Positions 22,701 through 34,500 of a stretch of DNA of 64,000 bases are shown in pieces. The notes beneath the pieces were generated by a model. The model was given only the letters and a program-made list of their open reading frames with translations, was not told where the DNA came from and made no database searches. Both the position numbers and the translations under genes were made by a program. The DNA is from Tubiluchus corallicola. Lineage: Eukaryota > Priapulida > Priapulimorpha > Priapulimorphida > Tubiluchidae. The stretch spans positions 22,412 to 86,411 of the forward strand of contig JAQGDQ010000871.1 of NCBI GenBank assembly GCA_030141605.1, read 5' to 3'. Each line of letters begins with the position of its first letter. The first letter of the stretch is position 1.

Positions 22701-25700
22701 CGAAGGTTATTTGATATTAATAATTACCTGACAACAAATTAAAAAGAATAGAAAGTTTATTCATTTTACTTGACGATCAAGATGTACATGCTCTAAGTTT
22801 CAAATACGCCAGACGACACAAGATCCCATCTACGCACTATCGTACACTGTTAATGATGGCAGATTCAAGTCTTAGTCCCAATTTTATTAAATTTTGGTGA
22901 TTGCCTTGTAGTCATAAGCGAACTGGCAAAATAATTAATGGCATTTTATTATTGTTGTTTCAGTCATCCAAACTGCATTTTTCTCAGTTCTGAGAAGCAA
23001 CTTGAACTAGGATATCGTATTACTGACTATTTGCCATGGAACAGTTACTCTAGGAAGAACATTGGTTACATGTACGCTATACAAGTAAGCTTAGTTTAAG
23101 CATTACAATCGCTGGCGAATTAACATTAATTATACTTTACGTCATCAGTTTTTTTGGGGAAAAGATATCCATTTTTGTTGGAATTTCGGTATTACTGAAG
23201 ATAAAAAGCTTTTGACTTTTATACGACTTAATAACTCCGCTAGAGCATAAATATTGTCTATTGCTTACACAGCAGTTATAGTGCTATAGCTTGCTTATTA
23301 ACTAACAAGGATATTTATATACAAAGTCGTGTGATGGAATATGACTAATAACGCGTTTTAGAGTGATTCAGTTCATTGTGATTGTGTATGAATTTTCAAG
23401 TGAAGCAATACCTTTTACTTTTATTTATTATTTACTACTGGCTTAATCTATAGCTATGGTCATGTGAAATATTGTATAAACTAAACGATTTTCATCAGTA
23501 ACGTTAAAGCAAAAGCAGACCGAATCTTAAACTGTAGGTCAAAACAATCTATCCTTTAAGATATTGGAAGGAAATACTATTTTTTCTAAAATGACTTACG
23601 TGAAAGAATTATAACCACACAAGCACAATTTCGCGTTCGCACCACTAGTTCTTCGCTATTACATGCATTTCGCCATTAACTAGTTAGACGTGCACTAGCG
23701 CATGCATTTCGGAAACGCACTGCACAAAAGACAGGTGATGTACCTCTCAGTTCAGATGTGTTAGTTTGTGACGAACTTGCCTAGTTTTAGTACATCACAC
23801 TAAACATCTTACAGTAGCACTGTACTTCAATTTTCGGTTTCGCAATCACGTGTAACACGCTCGTGGAATATTTTTGTTGTTGAAAATTATGCTAGTTTGT
23901 GATGTCATCAATAGTTGGGCTCGCCTGTGGTAGTATGTGAAGAATCATCCTGTCTTACTTTAAGAATTTCCTTTTTATTCTTGCAGCATGGGGCCAAGTT
24001 TATTTTTGATACAGATGACGACAACCATCCACTAGACAACTTACAGGGGTTCGTTTACACAGACAAAACCAATGGTCTAGCGTATGCCAATGATGACAAA
24101 CAAACTCTCCACCAAGTGGTCAATCCATACGCACACTTTGGGCAGCCAACCGTTTGGCCACGTGGGTATCCTCTAGATGAAATAGGAACAAACATAACAA
24201 GGCTGTACCACGCTTGCATGTTCAAAACTCCAGCTATCCAACAAGGAGTGGTGAACGGTGATCCTGACGTTGACGCCATCTTTAGATTAACGAGAAAGAA
24301 CAAACATGTAACACTGAATCTAACATTTGACCAGACAGCACCACCAGTTGTTATACCACATTCCACCTACGTGCCTTTCAATTCTCAAAATACACTTTAT
24401 CATTACTCAGCCTTCTGGGGTTTAATGTTGCCCTTCACAACAACATTTCGAGTGTGTGATATTTGGAGGGGATATTGGACACAGAGACTGCTGAAAGAAT
24501 TGGATGAGACGTTGGGTTTTGTTGGTCCAAACTGTTACCAGTTTCGAAACTCGCATTCGTATTTAGAGGATGCAAAAGATGAGGAGGATCTTTACTTCAA
24601 AAGTTCGAAACTGGTTGAGTTACTGGCTTCATTTCAGTGTGAATCAGAAGATTTCTGGTCTTGCATATTACAACTTACGGAATTGATGGCTGAAGAAAGT
24701 TTTTGGCAAGATGGCGACGTGGAATTAGCTAAAGGTTGGCTGAATGATTTAAATTCTGTTGGCTATACTAAACCTACAAAGAAAACAGTAAGCAAATCTG
24801 TGTGCAATCACAATGGTGCAGATCAAACCAATGTTCAATTTTTTCCCGTACGTCAGCCAACAACGAACTTAAATTCCGTGAAACCCAGGAGAAAATTTCA
24901 CAGTTTAGTTGTGGATTGGGCTGAAACGAAATTTTGTCAAAATGTTTCTGCTTGTCTGCAGAAAAACGTAGAACCAGAATTAACTTTTAAAAACATTTTG
25001 CTAATAATAACCGTCAGTCCACAAAAAGAAAACATTTCTAACACTTTGCCATTTTCAGACTTCATGTACAGATCGTTGTTTCCTGTCATTTTATACTGTG
25101 GCGAAGTTATGCCAAATAACAGCACAGAGTTTTCATTTTACACTGTTGCAAGAAATATTGGAAAAGTTTGGTACCCGGGTGAGTGTATGCTGGGAGCTGT
25201 GAAAATGGGTTACGCAGTCTCAGGATATTTGTTGATAAATAATCATATGAGGTTCAGTTTAAATTATCTAGAAAAATTATTTAAACACGACAAATCAGAA
25301 ATGATGTTTCAAGACGACAAGCACCAGATTGAGGGAAATGCAAATACTGCAAGTGGCACCATCTATAGTCATTATAACGAAAGTAGTGGTGGTGCAACGA
25401 AAAGTTTTGTGAAAATGTTGAAAAGCCAAATAAAAGCTGCCTTTAAACTGTTGAAAGATGGCGTCATGGACAGCAGACGTAGTAAGTGTTTTAAAACAAT
25501 AATGGCTGATGTCGGAAAAGATTACAAAATGGCGTTCAGTGGCGCAGGTGTGTATTACCTACCCGCTCGATTAAAAGACAGATTTCATCAGTTAGCTCTA
25601 CTGTTTCGTAGGAAAACACAAATGGGTTTCAGTCTAAAAGTAATTAACAGAATTCTTCAATGCATAGACCAGCTAGAAAATGTTCAGCCAGAGGTCATAC

Positions 25701-25705
25701 TCTAA
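19739..25705 (+). CDS. STELLO-like (DUF288) glycosyltransferase, at least four exons
   Basis: Exons recognised: 19739-19906, about 21106-21447, 22964-23084 and 23987-25705, giving roughly 780 residues. Exon 1 encodes a short cytosolic tail and one signal-anchor helix (SVFLAVLFLLATITIVTL), so the product should be a type II Golgi protein. Exon 2 ends KWIVVTTIYTP...WKVVVVGDKKTPADW, exon 3 has GYRITDYLPWNSYSRKNIGY, and exon 4 opens HGAKFIFDTDDDNHPL, the catalytic DxDD-type motif, followed by PRGYPLDEIG. This order matches plant STELLO and animal DUF288 proteins. Junctions 2-3 (phase 2) and 3-4 (phase 0) agree. Exon 1 ends in phase 0 while exon 2 starts with one extra base, so a small exon in 19907-21105 is probably missed, or one boundary is wrong. 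The exon 2 donor is duplicated. Its own sugar activity is not known. Confidence 0.8.
19976..20215 (+). repeat. Purine-rich GAGGATAAGG tract in STELLO-like intron 1
   Basis: About 240 bases made almost only of A and G on the plus strand, built from GATGAGGATAAGG-type units of six and twelve bases. The matching pyrimidine-rich tract lies downstream on the same strand (20436-20570), so the two can pair as an imperfect hairpin in the transcript. The frames that appear in it are artefacts. Confidence 0.75.
20436..20570 (+). repeat. Pyrimidine-rich CATCCTCATCTT tract, inverted partner of the upstream purine tract
   Basis: Units such as CTCATCCTCATCTTCATC run for about 130 bases and are the reverse complement of the units at 19976-20215. 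Spacing between arms is about 220 bases. Both arms lie between the exon carrying the membrane anchor and the first catalytic exon. Confidence 0.7.
21441..21540 (+). repeat. Tandem duplication of the exon 2 end and its 5' splice site
   Basis: The 47 bases from ATTGGAG|GTATGTTGC to AAGCATTGATG occur twice, starting at 21441 and 21494. Both copies carry the same donor, ATTGGAG|GTATG. Only the first joins exon 3 in frame (TGG AG|T CAT). Use of the second would add 53 bases and shift the frame. Confidence 0.9.
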
Positions 25706-27240
25706 TGGATATTCACCAATGAGGAAGAATGAAGCAAATGTCCTTTTTAGGTGTGGCAATGATGGACTGCTGTTTGTTAACAAAGACAAAATTAATCATT
25801 TTGCTGGGTGCTTTTTTCGTAAAAATTCTTTCTTTGATGTTCATTGTTTGAAGAAATATCTGTGCAAAATGTGCATCTTATAGGTCTACAGTTCAAATGC
25901 GTTATGATAAATTTGCTTATATTTACAGCACGTTCAGTCAAGCGAGATTTCTTATCAAGTAAACTCGTCAAGTAACTCGGAAGCGTGTTCAAACTAGAGC
26001 AAAACTTGTTGCGAGTTACTCCCCGATAGTAAGCGCAAGCTGACACTCGCACTTTATTTCACTGCGAGAAATGTCCTTAGTAACTCGCAAAGGCTTTCAC
26101 ACTAGAGTAACTCACAGGAAATCAACACGTAGCAACCGTAGAAGAGTTTGCAATAACTTGCCAACAGTAACTCACAAAGCAGTTAACACTTGGCGAATTT
26201 ATTGCTAAAAAACTCGCCAGTCTAAATTCGCCGTTAGATTTTATATTGTTCTTACAACAAGGCGCGAATAGAGTTGATAAATCATTGAACTCCTTGTTTG
26301 ATTGTTACAATTGCTTATTGTAAGCGATTGTAGCGTTATAATTACAAGAATTGTGGTTATAATAGTGAGTACTTTTATTGTTGTAATTCAAACTTGAGTG
26401 CTCCAAGTTTGTGCAAGCGCTGTCTACAATTAACACTCAACAATTAAGCTATATTTTTCGTTGGTTACTCGCAATCTTTACTGCGACGTTATTAATAAAA
26501 AATGACAAATAAAATATTTTGATTATTTATAAATCATTTTTAAACATTAATAAATTCTTCGTAGCCGACAACGCATCTTTTAATCTTCAAAAATCGCAAT
26601 ATTTATGTATCTGTAAAGCATATTGTTTGGTAATGGAGTTTTCGTTTGGCTGTAGTTATGACAACAGCAGGCAATGCATGATGTTAGCGATGAATCTGCT
26701 TTCAGAAACGGGCGCTTTCTAACCCCGTTCAAGTAATGGGGGGAGGGGGGGACAATCCACGCTATCCCAAGCTTCCGTCACCCGTGCACACCATGTGACG
26801 TATCTGATGACAAACTTACATTATCATATGTTAAAACTACAGCTGAATGATACTGATAATTTCTAGATGAAATCGGCGGATAATAATAAAATGACGATTT
26901 TCACAATACCAGAACAAGAATACTTACCAGCAGATTCACCTTCATGGATATTTTATATTGATCTTGAATAAGAGTCAAGTACTTGAGCAAAACAAGGGAG
27001 CTTTTCGCCCATAAATTTTCTGAAATTGTTTACTCTGCTTTTGTTTACGTGAAACAGCAGTAAAGGGCGGCGTCAATGACATTTGGAGGTCGGTTACCCG
27101 ACAGCTCGGCAGACTTTCGAAAATGCCAAACTACATATAAAATAGTAAGTTAAAACACTAAGTACACAGTTTCGCACTTGAGTTTAGCACAAATTCCCAT
27201 CGTGTAACTAGTAATAATTATATTGTTAATACTATTACAG
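25706..27240. other. Intergenic region between STELLO-like and arylsulfatase genes
   Basis: No gene is supported. At 25965-26480 variants of AGTAACTCGC and its complement GCGAGTTACT recur about ten times in both orientations, as in the subterminal repeats of a decayed DNA transposon; clean ends were not found. The segment ends at a possible acceptor (ATTACAG, 27234-27240) that could begin the first coding exon of the sulfatase. Confidence 0.4.
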
Positions 27241-27297
27241 TGCATTGTTTATACAAACGACTCAATGAAACAACATTTCATAATCTACAACATAGCT

Positions 27298-28543
27298 ATG
27301 TATTACAAAGTTCTTGTCTTGGTAAGCTTTTTAGTATTGCAAAGCAGATGTATATTGTCTGATAGGCTTACATGTATCGACAGCGACAATGATAGCTGTG
27401 GCGAGAGAGATCAAACACCAAATTTTGTGTTGTTCTTCGCGGATGATGTTGGTTATGGCGATTTGTCTGTGTATGGTCACCCTACTCAAGAGTGGAACAG
27501 AATTGACAAAATGGCTACTGACGGAATTAGATTTACTCAATGGTATTCTGCTGATAGTGTATGCACTCCCAGTCGAGCAGCTCTGTTAACAGGTATCTTG
27601 TCAAGACACATAGATGTGATATGTTCTATACTTTTGTGGCAGTTTTGGTAGACATTAAGGCACACAGCACCTGAATAGTAGCTAGTGGCTAAAACGAAAG
27701 TGGGAACGTTTGGTACACGTAAAATTAGTACGAGGAAACTTTGGTATTGACAAAATTCGGTACTAGAAATTTTTAGTAGTAGGAAAATATGGTACTAGGG
27801 TTGTTTAGTACTGAGAAATATTGGTACAAGAGAGTTTTTGTACTATAAAAATATGGTACGAAGAAAATTTCGTACGAAAAAAGTTTGGTACTGGAAAATT
27901 TGGTACAAAACGAAAAAGAGAACATTTTTATATTGCAATAAACTAAAAGTTTCAAACGGAGAATAGACGTTACGCTATAGGGAAGTTTATCCAGGGCGGA
28001 AATTTGGTACTAGGAAAGTTGATTTATTAAAACGCCCTTGAAACATCTTAAGTAATAGTGGGTGACAGGCACATCTGAGAATTCTTTCAGCAAAATCTGT
28101 AAGGTCTACAACTTACCATACAAATTTTCGAAAAGTTCAGGCAATTAGTTTTTTTTTCGGGAAAAATGATTATTTTTCCTGTTTTTTACAAAGGTTATCA
28201 AACCGAGCGCAAATGCAGTGATGGGCAATGGTGTCACTGGAATGATCATCTTGTAGCATAGTTTGGGGGTGAGAACCGCCCTTCTTGGTGCTCCTACTGC
28301 TGCTGGTAGTGGCGACGGTGATGGTGTAATACTGTTATGATGCTGCTGTTGGCAACGGTCGCACTGGCAGCAATGGCGATGATGCTTATCATGTTGGCAC
28401 TCACCACCACGACTACCAACACCACTTTCACCGCCTCCACTGCCAACAATAACGACATCATCAACAACAATGGCAATAAGAAGACCAAAAACAACAAAAA
28501 GAACAGCAACAATAAGAACAACAACAACAACAACAACAACAAT

Positions 28544-28584
<41 letters not shown>

Positions 28585-31500
28585 CCAACAACAACAACAA
28601 TGATAACAGTAACAACAGCAATGACAGCAGCAATGACAGCAGCAACGGCAACAAAACAATAAATGTAACAATGATGAAAACAATGAAAATGACGATGATA
28701 ACGATGATGAGAATAGTAAAACCAGCAAGCAAAAACTAGCATACAATAAGAACAATAACAACACCATCAACAACATCAACAACACCAGAAAAAGATGACC
28801 ACATTGACATTAACAATAACAATAATAACGACACCAAAAAGCAACAAAAGCAACAGCAAAAAAAGACAAAAGTAATAATGACAATAATAATGATGACGAT
28901 GGTGATACTAATAACGACACCAAAAAGCAACAAAAGCAACAGCAACAAAAGACAAAAGTAATAATGACAACAATAATGATGATGATGGTGATGATAATAA
29001 CAACACCAAACAACAACAAAAGCAACAGCAACAAACGACAAAAGTAATAATGACAATAATAGTGATGATGATGGTGATGATAATGGTGACAATGTTGATT
29101 ACGGTAGTAGCGGAAGTGATCACAACAAAAAAAGCGAACAAGAAGCAGACAAACAACAACAGCACTGAGAAACAACAAACAACAGACAAATAAAAAAACG
29201 AACAGTAAACTAAATAAGAGTACCAAACTTGTTCCGTACCAATGTTACATTGTACCGTATTTACTTGTACCAAAAATTCTTGACAAAACTTCGCTAGTAG
29301 TGAATTTACCAGTGCCATATTTTGTTTTCATTTCAGGTCGTCTGCCTTTGCGTACAGGACTAGTAGGTGATTCGCGTCTTCTTCTAGCAGGTCACAACGT
29401 AGGTCTACCTAAAGAAGAAATCACAATAGCTGAAGCTTTGCAGGAAGCCGGGTACAAAACTGGAATGGTAGGAAAATGGCATCTAGGTAAAGTTCGTTCA
29501 AAATTAGTACTCCATTATATAGCTGCTGTACCATATGACTGTTGCAATATGATTACTGGTAGTTATTATTAGTCTAAGTTGCACACATCATCGTAAGTAT
29601 GGGCAAATTAAACCCTATAGAGTATGATTTAGATGAAACCGTGTCATTTATGTTTGATGTGTTGATGGATTTTAGTTTTTACAGATTCTTATAAAGAAAG
29701 TAATCATTTCATATTCGAGCATCAAGCTTTTCAAAAAAAAATACCGAGTTAATCTTATTGATATTTCAATTTATCACCAATTTAAAAAATATTAATGAAA
29801 CACCTCTAATTACTGCTGTGTTTACCTGTCTTGAGGGCAGTTTTCTTTTATTTTGGTAGTCTGCCTGCCCAATTTCTAGAATAGACCTAATGGGGATAAT
29901 TATGATTATTATTTATAATCAACGAAGTGATCAGTACATTTTTTTGAAAGGACAGAATGAGTGAAGGAACCACTTGATTTTTCCTAAAACTCGTACTGAA
30001 GCACGGGAATGATGTTTCCTTCAAAGCAGAACTCCCTGAACAGAACAGAATGTCTTGATTTGTAATTACCGCCGCCATTAATTGCCATAAAGGAATATAT
30101 TCAACTAATCATGTTTGCCTGTTGACGCGACATTTTTAATGTTTTGCATAATTTTTAGTATTCAACAGATTTCTATAATAAATATTGGTGGATTAGAGAC
30201 AATTTGTCTCACATGAAAACCGCAAAATGTAATATTTGTTCATTGACTAATTGTTACGTCTCAAACAGACAAGAAGAAATGCTGTTTCTGTAAAGTTTTA
30301 GGGGAGTCGTTTCAAAAAGTTGGCAACTTTGCCAGTCTTATGGGCTCCAATTTGCTAAATCCGTAAAAAACAGTTGCCAGCTTGAGAAATTAGCGGAAAA
30401 GCTAAAAAACGCACAAAACAAAATGCCGCCAAGTTTTTGCACAAGCTACATAAATCAAAATAAATTCCAGAAATTTGAAGGAAAAACCAACACTCGAACA
30501 AGATTCATTGTATTTTAATATACACATAGAAAGTCTGAAATTACCATAATGTACACGCATAAAATGTCTTGCTCAAAAATGCAAAAAAATTTAACTCATT
30601 CTTATTTCCCACCACAGGAACCTCCCCACGGGCATATTTGAAAGCAAATGCCGTAGGCTGGTGGACAGCACGAAGCACGTATAACAAAACTTCTGCAGTT
30701 CACTCAGAAATTGTATTAGTCTAGCTACTCTAGCTAAATTTTTTTGTTTAACTACTTTCATGCAAAAATGCATGTAGAAACAGTACCTCTAGAACAATCT
30801 GCTACATTCAGCACCATATTTGGATACAGCAGGGCAAACAAGACTCGCTTGTACACATTTACATCTGTCTTGGTATCCTTTGGCTGGCTGGCTGCGACAT
30901 GCATCAAGTTGTTGATATGATTGAGGTCTTAATGTCCAGCGTGGTTTCCAACATTCCATGTCATATCAGAGGACCTCTTCCTGCCCAACTCAAAACGGTG
31001 ATTATAAAGCTGGTGCGGTGATTCAATGCCTGGCCCAATCTGCTTGATATTCCAAACGTCTGGTATGCTCCAATAGTGTGGCGATGTTGGCTGAATTGCC
31101 TCCATCGATCTTCCCTATTTGGTGAGAATATTTTTAAGTGCTTTATCAATTGACACCAACATGTTAGCTTTATCATACAGGACTACAACCAAACGTTGGA
31201 AAACAGGCATGAGCTCTAACAGTGTTTCTTAAAGATATAAATACATCTGTTACGGGCTCAAACACTTGTAATGTAGACCAAGCCAGCTTTTTACCTCTCT
31301 CTGCAAGTGGTGAAGTCTTACCAGTATTGAGACAAAATCATGAGCGAGTTGATGATTCTTCAGGGCTGAGAGTTGATGATGGTATTCACAATTTCATATG
31401 ATCTAAGATATGGCCTATATAAACTGGCCACAACCAGGTTTTCGGCAATCCTAAAATTGGTGGCCATATTGGATAGTAATATTTAGGTGAAACAGTTTGG

Positions 31501-34500
31501 TAAGAGTCAGTTAGTTGCTTGCATGGAATTGGAGACTTACGATCCACTTTTACAGAGATATGTACAGAATATCCTTGTAGTTGGAAGTGTGTTGTTTTTT
31601 TGATACATTCAATCTAGTTTAGAAATTGTAGCGTACAAATGACTGTCTTGCATGTTGAATGTACAAGTTTTCTCACGTTCATGTACATGTACACGTTCAT
31701 ATTCTCATTTTTCTGGCAATATTTTGACTTTCGCCGAAGAGCCTCGTCCATTAACAGGTACAGTTAAATCAAATTCAACCAAAGCTGCAATTCTTTTCGT
31801 TTTCAATCTTTAGGTATCAACGAGTTTAACAGCAGTGATGGAAACCATCTTCCCTTTCACCATGGCTTTGATTGGGTGGGAACTGTTCACCCTCTTTCAC
31901 TCAACGTTAATTGTGGCACGGTATGTATATCCACAGTCCTCAGGTTAATGTTCAATAACTGTTTTTCAATGAAGCATGTAAACCGTTTAAAGAACGGCCT
32001 TAGTTTAGTTTGTTTACGTTTATTGTGCCGCAAATCCATAAAAACAGAAAAACAGTTTCTATATCACCTGACTTAACGTTATTTCATTAATTAATTCAGC
32101 AAGCATGAGATTGATAGGTTGGTCCTTACCCTGCGTTATCTACCTCTTCCTCCTTTCGATTTTTCCTGGATCCTCAGTGATGAGTATAACCCGAGAAATT
32201 TTGCCGAGAATCATTCCACTATTGTGAGAATTTCTAATGAATTGGGTTTTCGTTTTTGAAACAAAAATTACTAAAAGGCGCAGCTCTTGTGTTCACAGCT
32301 GTGGTATCCTGAAATATTATGTCATTGATTTTTCTGAAAATCTGTTAAAAGCGAAATGATCTGCATCAAGATAGTACATTTCAATATTGTTGTCTTTTAT
32401 GACTTATATATAGAATAAGGTGTGCTGAAAATAACTTTTTTATCCAATCTTTTTACAAATTTTCCTACTTTGGAGGTTTGACGAAAAACTAACATGGGTA
32501 AATTTTTTTCTAGAAAAACAGCTGTTAAGCAGTGTGAACATTTTCAACAGAAATTATAAAGAAATCACAATGCCAAATAAACAGCGCAAGGTAGTGTTTT
32601 TGTTTTTTAGAACAAATAGTAGCTTACATACCAATGGAAAAATCCATATAGGGGTAATTTTAAAAGCATTAGTTAACAATGGTGATATATGTATAAAATA
32701 CACACATTTTTAATTTGCAGATACAACTTCCTAACATGCAAAACTGTCACAGTTCTAGTGCGATAACTATTAATCATTGCAAACTACTGGAGAAAATTGC
32801 TAGGTCAGTGGAGTGGATATAATAGTTTTTAAAGTTTATCAAATCACTGCACAAATGCGCATATTTCCGAAATCTTAAGATGAGAGGAGACACGTGTTCC
32901 GAAAGCTTAATCTAGCTGAAAATTTACCCATATTAGTATCTCGTCAAACCTCCAAAGTAGGAAAAGCCGTAAAAAGATTTGATAAAAAAAGTTATTTTCA
33001 GCACACCCTAATATGGAATCCTTTAATACATTGTATTAATACATGGCGGCAATGCTTTTGTTCTCAAGTTGTTGACAATTTTTTCAGCGACATGCAGAAG
33101 AACCATCCAGCGCTGAATGTTTCCTATACTTCAACGACACCCTTATTCAACAACCTATCAACTTAGAAACAATGGCGATTCGTATGCTTGATGATGCTAA
33201 ACGTTTCATTAGAACCCAAGCTGAGGACTCTCGTCCGTTCTTTTTGTATTATTCTCTAACTCACACACATGCTGATCTCACAGTGAGCAAACGTTTTCAG
33301 GGAACTTCCAAACGAGGTGTGTTGGTTTTCGGTTATAGTAGCAGTGGCTGTAAAATCAGGCAAGTAACCATTTACTTGTCAACAATTAATAAGACAAGAA
33401 GATCCGTTGTGACTTAGCCACTCAATAACTGTCTAAATGTTTTGTAACTTGCACTGTACGTAGAATCTGTACAACGCCTGTTAACTCAGGCATTTGGTAA
33501 AACGGATACTTGGTAGAATGAAAACTTTATAACTCAGTATTCGGAAATTTGGTAATACATTTGTTTGGTAATAACCCACATAATTGCAACTGTTACAACT
33601 GATGGCTGCCAAAATATTTTACAGAGCAGACCTTTGTTAATTCACAATTACAGGCAGTTAGTAAATCACACACGTTATAGTTCAAATACACTGTAATCCT
33701 TGCACTAATAATTATGCTATAATAATTGCCCAAACGTTTGGTAGTATAGCTGGTAAACAAGTGTCTTGATCATCAAGCTTCCAGTCAGCAACGGTCGTAC
33801 GTGATCTGCAGGTGGCTTATTTGGGTTAAAGTACTTTTCAGTCCCCCTCCTTCGCCCCATTGCAAAGGTTTAGATCCAAATTTGGTCTAGACCAAAGCAG
33901 ATTGCGATCCTGTAGTCAAAATATAAAGGCATATTTTAATGATTATCCAGTTAATTCTAGATGTGCACTATCATAGCTATAATATAGCAAGGGATGGTGT
34001 TTAAAAGTAACACTAGCTCCAGAGATCTAGACATACATAGACACCTAGACATACAGATCCATAATAGTAGAACTGTTACTATGACCATTTTGAAACCTAC
34101 ACAGCGTGAATGTTAGAGTAGACCTAGATTAGGCCAAAGTTCGGAGTAGATTACTCAGTGGTCCTGTAGGTCCTTCTTTAACACGTCACCTTGCAGCTGA
34201 TTAGAAGTTCGGAAACTAACAAAAAGAAAGCAGTAACAATGCTTATCATATCTATTTAAGTTCCATGAACTTATTATAGATTTTAGGCTGTGCAGAATTT
34301 TTCACATATGTAACTTTCCAAAAATATGAAAAGTACTTACTAGTCGCTAAAATACTTGGTTACAAATTATTTCGATGAAGAAGTAAAGTTTATTACTATT
34401 ATTACAGTTGGTTTGTTCCGTGTTTAGGAATTTATGGAGATAATGTTCAAGAAATGGGGTGGATTATTGGAGAAGTATTTGACTTACTTGAAGAGCTGAA

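Noticed and set aside
28145-29318. Several long ORFs on both strands (poly-Leu, poly-Asn, poly-Val)
   Set aside because: They are translations of CAA/AAT/GAT triplet repeats inside sulfatase intron 1, open in several frames at once and without complexity.
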